Source: Paracoccaceae bacterium (GTDB lineage Bacteria > Pseudomonadota > Alphaproteobacteria > Rhodobacterales > Rhodobacteraceae). Taken from it: DNA of 10,039 nt. The translations under genes and the position numbers were made by a program. This document shows, one piece after another, positions 5,624 to 10,039 of this stretch. The stretch is from positions 1 through 10,039 of the forward strand of contig SKUV01000024.1 in the NCBI GenBank assembly GCA_007129775.1, in the 5' to 3' direction. Positions within the stretch are counted from its first letter, which is position 1; the number at the start of each line of letters is the position of its first letter. Under the pieces are notes generated by a model. The model searched no databases and had not been told where the DNA came from. It saw nothing but the letters and a program-made list of their open reading frames with translations.

Positions 5624-6517
5624 ATGTCTGATCCCATGTCGAATCATGAAATCGAGGATGTGCTGTCCTCCATCCGCCGTCTGGTGACGCAGGAAAGCCC
5701 GGCACCCGCGCCGACGAAGGCACCGGCAAAACCGCGGGCGGAGCCCGGCAAGCTGGTGCTGACCCCGGCCTTCAGGGTGCCCGACACACCTCCGGAACCG
5801 GCGCGCTCGGACGCCGCCGCCTCAGCCTCGTCGACCGCGCCGCAGGACAGCCCCGACAACGCGGCCACCGGCATTGATGCAACGGGCGTCGTGGCCTCTG
5901 GGCTTGAGACCTCAGTGTCGATCGTGACGCCCGAAGACGCCGAAACAGCGAAGCCGGAGGAGGCAGCGGCACAACCCGCCCCGACCCCGCCGGCGGAGCC
6001 CGAGGCAGCCACGGCCAAACCGGCCGAGGCCCCGACGCTGGAGCAGATGATCGAGGCGCTCGAAACCGCGATCATGAAGGATCCCGGCCCCTTCGAGCCC
6101 GATGCCGGGGAAGAGGCGCCCGTCGCCACCGCCCCGAAGCCGCAACCACCGGTGATGGATGCGCCCGCCGCGCTCCAGCCCGAGCGGCCCGGGGATGCGC
6201 CGGAAGAGGCTTTCGCACCCGATACGGCCGAAAACACTGCAGCCGCCGGGCCTGCGCCAGCCGAGCCGGATTCGGCCCGACCCTTCGCGCCCACGCCCGT
6301 CACACAAGACCCGGACGAGGCCGGGCCGGTCGAGGCAGAGCCGCCGCTGCTGGAGGATGACAGCATCGTTCTGGACGAAGCCGCGCTGCGCGAACTGGTC
6401 GCCGACATCCTGCGCGAAGAATTGCAGGGCGTGCTCGGCCAGCGCATCACCCGCAACGTGCGCAAGCTGGTGCGGGCCGAGATCGCCCGCGCCCTCGCCA
6501 GCCGTGATCTGGCGTAG
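5624..6517 (+). CDS. PopZ-like DUF2497 family protein
   Basis: A 297-residue acidic protein with the three-part plan of the polar organiser PopZ. A short N-terminal helix, NHEIEDVLSSIRRLVTQE (7-24), matches the EEILASIRRIISE type. About 220 residues of Pro/Ala/Glu-rich, surely disordered linker follow. The conserved C-terminal helical block (about 245-297) is LDEAALRELVADILREELQ followed by ITRNVRKLVRAEIARAL. A small helix, TLEQMIEALETAI (138-150), interrupts the linker. In Caulobacter PopZ the C-terminal part self-assembles at the cell pole and the N-terminal helix recruits clients such as ParB. The same role here is inferred. The start is the ATG at 5624, behind AGGTG; M5 is an alternative, and the frame stays open to 5567. 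It is longer than Caulobacter PopZ, mostly in the linker. Confidence 0.8.
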   Translation: MSDPMSNHEIEDVLSSIRRLVTQESPAPAPTKAPAKPRAEPGKLVLTPAFRVPDTPPEPARSDAAASASSTAPQDSPDNAATGIDATGVVASGLETSVSIVTPEDAETAKPEEAAAQPAPTPPAEPEAATAKPAEAPTLEQMIEALETAIMKDPGPFEPDAGEEAPVATAPKPQPPVMDAPAALQPERPGDAPEEAFAPDTAENTAAAGPAPAEPDSARPFAPTPVTQDPDEAGPVEAEPPLLEDDSIVLDEAALRELVADILREELQGVLGQRITRNVRKLVRAEIARALASRDLA

Positions 6518-6563
6518 ACCCCAGGCCCGGCCCGTCAGACGCGGGCGGGGCCATCCCGAAAAG

Positions 6564-6601
6564 AAAAGAAACGCGCCCTGATCCGGGCGCGTTTCTTTTT
6601 T
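6564..6601. terminator. Strong bidirectional intrinsic terminator
   Basis: Bases 6564-6578 pair perfectly with 6585-6599 (15 bp, GC core ACGCGCCC/GGGCGCGT) around a 6-base loop TGATCC. The plus strand ends in TTTCTTTTTT; the minus strand ends in TTTCTTTTCTTTT. It lies between the convergent PopZ-like gene and the small gene at 6647-6973, and should stop transcripts from both sides. Confidence 0.92.
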
Positions 6602-6608
6602 CCGTCAA

Positions 6609-6627
6609 CCGGCGGGCCTGCCGCCGG
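6609..6627. repeat. Accessory GC hairpin beside the terminator
   Basis: CCGGCGG (6609-6615) and CCGCCGG (6621-6627) form a perfect 7-bp stem with a 5-base loop. It lies between the stop of the minus-strand gene and the two-way terminator, so it would be in that gene's 3' tail. No T-run follows on either strand. Confidence 0.4.
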
Positions 6628-6646
6628 AAGGAGCGATCAAGCCGCG

Positions 6647-6973
6647 TCAGGCGGCCTGCTGTTCCAGCAATTGCTGTTGCTGGCGGCGCTCGCTTTCTTC
6701 GCGCGACAGCGCGACCGAGGTGCGAACACCCTTGGCGACGAATTCCATCAACCCCGAAACGACCCGCTCGTTCGGGTCGATCCCCGCGCAGGACAGCACC
6801 TCGCGCCCGTCGCGCGAGCGTGCCCAGCGGGCGATCTGGTCAGGGCCATTGCCGTATTTCTTGTCATCGGCGATGGCATCGTCCAGCGCCGCCAGAACAA
6901 CCGCAGCGAACAATTTTCGGGCACGTTGGCCCTGTTCGTGGTTGAAAGCGGCACCGTCAACGAAATCGAACAT
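6647..6973 (-). CDS. Conserved small protein of Rhodobacterales (possibly DUF6280)
   Basis: A 108-residue soluble protein of unknown function. It starts MFDFVDGAAFNHEQGQRARK and has a central conserved stretch ALDDAIADDKKYGNGPDQIA (about 29-48), then WARSRDGREVLSCAGIDP (50-67). It ends in a glutamine-rich tail. No signal peptide, membrane helix or enzyme motif is visible. I recognise the WARSRDGREVL/AGIDPNERVV type from Rhodobacterales genomes; the DUF number is from memory. AAAGGA seven bases upstream (complement of 6981-6986) fixes this ATG, although the frame stays open to an ATG at 7132 through residues of uncharacteristic composition. It is convergent with the PopZ-like gene and divergent from efp. 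Confidence 0.72.
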   Translation of the reverse strand: MFDFVDGAAFNHEQGQRARKLFAAVVLAALDDAIADDKKYGNGPDQIARWARSRDGREVLSCAGIDPNERVVSGLMEFVAKGVRTSVALSREESERRQQQQLLEQQAA

Positions 6974-7055
6974 GTTACCGTCCTTTATTCTTGCTCTTGC
7001 ACTTCTGCAGTTTTCTCTGTCTACGGGTTTTGAGCGCGATTCGATAATCTCTTCT

Positions 7056-7091
7056 TGCATGGCTGGTTTGCGCCAGGTGCATGGCTGGCGC
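7056..7091. repeat. Paired 11-bp direct repeat with overlapping inverted repeat
   Basis: TGCATGGCTGG occurs at 7056-7066 and again at 7078-7088, exactly 22 bp apart, or about two helical turns. Overlapping the second copy, GCGCCAG (7070-7076) and CTGGCGC (7085-7091) form a perfect inverted repeat with an 8-base centre. The site is in the 214-bp divergent region between the small gene and efp. It could be an operator; nothing in the sequence names the regulator. Confidence 0.45.
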
Positions 7092-7116
7092 TGCGGCTTC
7101 ACAAGATATCGTTGTA

Positions 7117-7145
7117 TTGCCCCGCACAACACCGCGCGATATAGG
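7117..7145 (+). promoter_or_regulatory. Candidate efp promoter
   Basis: TTGCCC (7117-7122), 17 bases, then TATAGG (7140-7145). The start would be near 7152, giving a leader of about 36 bases that contains the hairpin at 7165-7181. TTGTAT at 7112 is an alternative -35 with longer spacing. Confidence 0.4.
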
Positions 7146-7164
7146 GTCGGCCAGAAGCCCCTTC

Positions 7165-7181
7165 AACCTTTTGGCAAGGTT
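7165..7181 (+). promoter_or_regulatory. Hairpin enclosing the efp Shine-Dalgarno
   Basis: AACCTT (7165-7170), loop TTGGC, AAGGTT (7176-7181): a perfect 6-bp stem whose 3' arm contains AAGG, the likely ribosome-binding site seven bases before the efp ATG. Folding would hide the site. Whether it forms in the cell is unknown. Confidence 0.45.
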
Positions 7182-7187
7182 TGTGAC

Positions 7188-7751
7188 ATGCCCAGGATCA
7201 ACGGAAACGAGATTCGCCCCGGCAACGTGCTGGAGCATGACGGCGGCCTTTGGGTTGCGGTCAAGGTCAACCACGTCAAGCCCGGAAAGGGCGGCGCCTT
7301 TGCGCAGGTCGAGATGAAGAACCTGCGCAACGGCTCCAAGCTGAACGAGCGTTTCCGGTCCGAGGACAAGGTGGAGCGGGTGCGGCTGGAGCAGAAGGAT
7401 CAGCAATTCCTTTATGAAAACGACGGAATGCTGGTGGTGATGGATATGGAGACCTTCGAGCAGGTCGAATTGCCGGCCGATCTGCTGGGCGATCGCCGAC
7501 CGTTCCTGCAGGACGGCATGACCGTGACCATCGAATATTACGGCGAGGAAGCGCTGAACATGGCGCTGCCGCAAAAGGTCACCTGCACCGTGGCCGAGAC
7601 CGAGCCGGTGGTGAAGGGCCAGACCGCGGCCAACAGCTTCAAGCCCGCGATCCTCGACAACGGGGTGCGGATCACCGTGCCGCCCTTCGTGGGCGAGGGC
7701 GAGGCGGTGGTCGTGAATACCGAGGAATTCGCCTATGTGGAGCGCGCCTGA
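7188..7751 (+). CDS. efp: Translation elongation factor P
   Basis: A 187-residue factor that binds between the ribosomal P and E sites and rescues ribosomes stalled at polyproline. The N-terminal KOW-like domain (about 1-65) carries the exposed loop K31-P-G-K34-G-G, with K34 at the position modified in E. coli. Two OB-fold domains follow, with the family signature in the C-terminal part (about 149-187, AANSFKPAILDNGVRITVPP then GEGEAVVVNTEEF). Length and ends match the family. I chose the ATG at 7188 from homology and the AAGG upstream; the frame stays open to 6720 through the divergent region, which is not coding on this strand. No EpmA/EpmB gene is nearby, so the modification cannot be read from this window. 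It converges with ygfZ. Confidence 0.97.
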   Translation: MPRINGNEIRPGNVLEHDGGLWVAVKVNHVKPGKGGAFAQVEMKNLRNGSKLNERFRSEDKVERVRLEQKDQQFLYENDGMLVVMDMETFEQVELPADLLGDRRPFLQDGMTVTIEYYGEEALNMALPQKVTCTVAETEPVVKGQTAANSFKPAILDNGVRITVPPFVGEGEAVVVNTEEFAYVERA

Positions 7752-7770
7752 CCCACGGATGGGGTTCAGG
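7747..7770. terminator. Possible hairpin between convergent efp and ygfZ
   Basis: CCTGA (7747-7751) pairs with TCAGG (7766-7770), and CCCA (7752-7755) with TGGG (7760-7763), leaving loop CGGA and a two-base bulge. It covers both stop codons in a 14-bp gap. There is no T-run, so function as a terminator is doubtful, but nothing else there could separate the two genes. Confidence 0.3.
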
Positions 7771-8536
7771 CGTCCTCTGGCAGGCGGGTGATCGTGGCGC
7801 CGCCGGCGCGCATCGCCCCTTCGGCCCGGTCAAAGCGCAGATAGGCCAGCGCCGTGTCGCCCGCCCGGCTGTGCAGCACGCCCGCCGCGCGGCCGTCTTC
7901 GGACTCGATCGGGGTTCCCGGCTCTGCATCGCCCGCGACCGCCACGCGCGCCAGGCCCTTGCGAAGCACGGTCTTGTGCTTCATCCGGGCGGTCACCTCC
8001 TGCCCGACGTAGCAGCCCTTGCGGTGATCGACGCCGTTGAGCCGCTCGAACCCCAATTCCAGGATGAAGCTGTCGTTGGGGATAAGCTCCACCCCGGTCT
8101 CCGGGACGCCATGGGCCACGCGCAACGCGTCCCAGTCGGTACTGGGCGGCAGGCCCGGCTCGGTCGTGTAACGCCGCCAGCCCAGCGCCGGGTGGCGCGG
8201 GTCGGGCACGGCGCCTTCGGGCACGGGGCCGAGGCCGCGCTGCACCCCCAGCCCGGAAGGCTCGACCTGCACATCGGCGCGCAGCTTGTACATGGCCAGC
8301 CGCTGCGCGAGCCCCTCGGCGAGGTCGGATTTCACATCGAGCAGGATCGCCGCGCCGCCCTCGTCCACCAGAATGAAATCGGCCAGATACTTGCCCTGCG
8401 GCGTCAGCAGCGCGGCATAGACCGGCCCTTGCGCCAGCTTGTGCAGATCGTTCGTCACGATGCCCTGCAGAAAGGCCACTCGGTCGGCCCCGCTGATGCG
8501 CAGAACGGTTCTGTCTGTGGCCTGCTCGCCCGTCAT
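7766..8536 (-). CDS. ygfZ: Folate-binding protein YgfZ (Fe-S cluster maturation)
   Basis: A 256-residue member of the GcvT-like YgfZ/IBA57 family, which uses tetrahydrofolate in assembling or repairing certain [4Fe-4S] proteins. The diagnostic motif K173-G-C-Y-x-G-Q-E180 (KGCYVGQEVTARMKHK) contains the essential cysteine C175. The N-terminal half has the fold start ISGADRVAFLQGIVTNDL (14-31) and LTPQGKYLADF (44-54). The C-terminal small domain includes LRKGLARVAV and LAYLRFDRA. GAGGG (complement of 8542-8546) lies five bases before the ATG. Length fits alphaproteobacterial members, shorter than the E. coli protein. The ABC transporter gene lies 62 bp upstream on the same strand. Confidence 0.93.
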   Translation of the reverse strand: MTGEQATDRTVLRISGADRVAFLQGIVTNDLHKLAQGPVYAALLTPQGKYLADFILVDEGGAAILLDVKSDLAEGLAQRLAMYKLRADVQVEPSGLGVQRGLGPVPEGAVPDPRHPALGWRRYTTEPGLPPSTDWDALRVAHGVPETGVELIPNDSFILELGFERLNGVDHRKGCYVGQEVTARMKHKTVLRKGLARVAVAGDAEPGTPIESEDGRAAGVLHSRAGDTALAYLRFDRAEGAMRAGGATITRLPEDA

Positions 8537-8566
8537 GGATGCCCTCGTCAGATCGGCTTTCCGACG

Positions 8567-8595
8567 GATATAGTCAGGATTGCGCCGGGCGACAG
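8567..8595 (-). promoter_or_regulatory. Weak candidate promoter for ygfZ
   Basis: Minus strand CTGTCG (complement of 8590-8595), 17 bases, TATATC (complement of 8567-8572), in the 62-bp gap after the ABC transporter. The -10 is fair and the -35 poor. Readthrough from the transporter gene is equally possible. Confidence 0.27.
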
Positions 8596-8598
8596 GGG

Positions 8599-10039
8599 TC
8601 AGCCCCCCTGCCCGTTCTGAAACTGCAATTCGCAGAGTTTCGCATAGAGCCCGCCCTCGGCCAGCAGTTCGGTATGGCTGCCCTGCGCGACGACCCGGCC
8701 CTGATCCAGCACCACGATCAGATCGGCGCTGCGCACGGTGGCCAGCCGGTGCGCGATGACCAGCGTCGTGCGCCCCTGCGACAGCCGCTCCAGCGCCGCC
8801 TGCACCAGTTGTTCCGATTGCGCATCGAGCGCCGATGTCGCCTCGTCCAGCAAAAGTATCGGCGTGTCGCGCGCCAGCGCCCGGGCGATGGCGATACGCT
8901 GGCGCTGCCCGCCCGACAGGGCAGAGCCGCGCGGGCCCGCCGGCGTGTCGAGCCCGCGCGGCATGGCCTGCACGAAGGGCGCGACATGTGCGGATTCGAG
9001 GATCCGCGCGAGCCGGTCCTCGGGGATGTCGTCGCGGCCCAGGAGGATATTCTCGCGCAAGGTCTCGTCAAACAATGCGGAATCCTGCGACACGACCGAA
9101 AAGAGGCCCCGCAGGCTGGCGAAATCCATCTCGGCCACATCCACCCCGCCGATGCTGAGCCGGCCCGATTGCGGCTCTTCCAGCCGGGTCAGAAGGCTGA
9201 AGATGGTGGATTTGCCCGCCCCCGACGGCCCCACCAGCGCCGTTGTCCGCCCCGCCGGCGCGGTAAAGCTCACATCCCGAAGCACCGGCCCCTCGCCATA
9301 GGAAAAGGCCACGTCCCGCAGCACGATCTCGGGCGCGGCGCCGGCGGGCGCCGGGCGCGGCTGCGCCGGCGGAACGATCTGCGGATGGGTGTCGAACAGC
9401 CGGTAGAGCCGTTCGAGGCTCGCCGCCGCCGTCTGCCACGCGCCGGTGATCAGCCCCAGCCGCCGCAGGGGCTGGAAACACAGCGCCATGGCGGTGAAGA
9501 AGGACATGAACTCGCCCACCGTCCGGTCGCCCGCCGCGATGTCGCGCGCGCCCACCAGAACAACCAGAAAGAAGCCCAGCCCCGAGATCACGTCGATCAT
9601 CGCCGGAACCGAGGTGCCGGTGACGGTGATCTTGATCTCGGCCTGCACGATCCGGTTGACGATGCGCCTGAAACGGCTGGTCTGGTAATCCTCCATCCCG
9701 TTCAGCTTGACGGCGGTGATGCCGTGAAACACCTCGTCCAGCCGGGTCGCGCGCGAGGCTGCGACCTCGCGCATCTGCGCGGTCTTGCGGCGGATGTAGC
9801 GTTGCGCCACGGCCACCGGCAGGATCAGCAGCGGGATGCCCACCAGCGCCACCAGCGTCCAGACCGGATCGATCAGCACCGCCACGACCAGAAGCCCGAA
9901 GAGCGCGACGACATCGCGCGAGGCGCCTGTGACGATGGTGCGCCAGACCGCCTGCACCGCCACGGTATCGCCCTGCACCCGCTCGATCAGCGCGCCGGGC
10001 GGGTTGGTCTGGAAAAAGCGCGCATCCAGCGTCAGCAGG
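8599..10039 (-). CDS. ABC exporter half-transporter, MsbA-like (5' end outside window)
   Basis: About 479 residues of an ABC exporter with fused membrane and ATPase domains; the frame runs open off the right edge (first full codon at 10036-10038), so the start and first helices are missing. The visible part opens LLTLDARFFQTNPPGALIER, a typical first cytoplasmic-loop region. Membrane segments follow (codons near 9835-9915 and 9535-9600). The ATPase domain has A-loop Y (FSYGEGPVLRDVSF), Walker A GPSGAGKS (9208-9231) and Q-loop SVVSQDSALF. Then come the signature LSGGQRQRIAIARAL, Walker B ILLLDEATSALD and H-loop VIAHRLATV, so it is catalytically complete. Such proteins act as dimers exporting lipids or other hydrophobic compounds. 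MsbA-like is the closest label; the substrate cannot be told. A GTG at 9978 is an internal valine codon, not the start. Confidence 0.93.
   Translation of the reverse strand, partial: LLTLDARFFQTNPPGALIERVQGDTVAVQAVWRTIVTGASRDVVALFGLLVVAVLIDPVWTLVALVGIPLLILPVAVAQRYIRRKTAQMREVAASRATRLDEVFHGITAVKLNGMEDYQTSRFRRIVNRIVQAEIKITVTGTSVPAMIDVISGLGFFLVVLVGARDIAAGDRTVGEFMSFFTAMALCFQPLRRLGLITGAWQTAAASLERLYRLFDTHPQIVPPAQPRPAPAGAAPEIVLRDVAFSYGEGPVLRDVSFTAPAGRTTALVGPSGAGKSTIFSLLTRLEEPQSGRLSIGGVDVAEMDFASLRGLFSVVSQDSALFDETLRENILLGRDDIPEDRLARILESAHVAPFVQAMPRGLDTPAGPRGSALSGGQRQRIAIARALARDTPILLLDEATSALDAQSEQLVQAALERLSQGRTTLVIAHRLATVRSADLIVVLDQGRVVAQGSHTELLAEGGLYAKLCELQFQNGQGG

Noticed and set aside
3188..5647. An 819-codon open frame on the minus strand, antisense to the pcm-like and tolC genes.
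   Set aside because: Both plus-strand genes have clear homology, ribosome-binding sites and a signal peptide. The antisense product is Arg/His/Gly-rich with no domain, as expected for a shadow frame in high-GC DNA.
5644..6465. A 273-codon minus-strand frame rich in Ser, Gly and Ala.
   Set aside because: It is the antisense of the Pro/Ala/Glu-rich linker of the PopZ-like gene and has no motif of its own.
6974..7132. An N-terminal extension of the small minus-strand gene to an ATG at 7132.
   Set aside because: AAAGGA seven bases before 6973 and the start of the conserved sequence favour the shorter protein.
6720..7187. An in-frame upstream extension of efp by 156 codons.
   Set aside because: EF-P homology begins exactly at 7188 behind a Shine-Dalgarno, and the extension overlaps a real gene on the other strand and its promoter region.
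1..10039. CRISPR arrays, insertion sequences, tRNA or rRNA genes, prophage or defence genes.
   Set aside because: I saw no regularly spaced repeats, transposase motifs, cloverleaf-like sequence or rRNA sequence; base composition and gene content look uniformly chromosomal.

Overview
The window is GC-rich, densely packed chromosomal DNA from an alphaproteobacterium, most likely of the Rhodobacterales (Rhodobacter/Roseobacter relatives). The grounds are an F0-only ATP synthase operon with paired b and b' subunits and no F1 genes alongside; the style of the AtpB, AtpE and EF-P proteins; a pcm-like/tolC/DUF2497 cluster; and a small conserved protein that I know only from this order. Nearly everything is housekeeping, and I see no mobile element, CRISPR array, tRNA or rRNA.

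Layout. Positions 48-2695 (minus strand) hold the F0 operon in the order atpI, atpB, atpE, atpX (b'), atpF (b), with a candidate promoter at 2736-2765 and a strongly structured spacer between atpE and atpX. Divergent from it, at 2914-3267 (plus), lies a small ArsR-type repressor with a perfect 16-bp palindrome in its leader. Positions 3437-5518 (plus) carry a diverged protein-isoaspartate methyltransferase-like gene followed by a TolC outer-membrane channel. A separately promoted PopZ-like (DUF2497) gene follows at 5624-6517 and ends in a long two-way terminator at 6564-6601. A small conserved gene (6647-6973, minus) faces that terminator and diverges from efp (7188-7751, plus). Folate-binding protein YgfZ (7766-8536, minus) converges on efp with a 14-bp gap. 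Upstream of ygfZ on the same strand is the C-terminal part of an ABC half-transporter (8599-10039) whose start lies beyond the window.

How the genes fit together. The F0 genes build the membrane proton channel and stator of ATP synthase. The pcm-like/tolC/PopZ-like order resembles, from memory, a conserved alphaproteobacterial block that normally continues into valS; here valS is not next. EF-P, YgfZ and the ABC exporter are independent housekeeping functions. The points most worth checking are an unusual Asn-to-Ala change beside the essential arginine of AtpB, the hairpin that contains the efp Shine-Dalgarno, the repeats upstream of efp, the palindrome of the lone ArsR regulator, and the 12-bp inverted repeat inside the atp operon.
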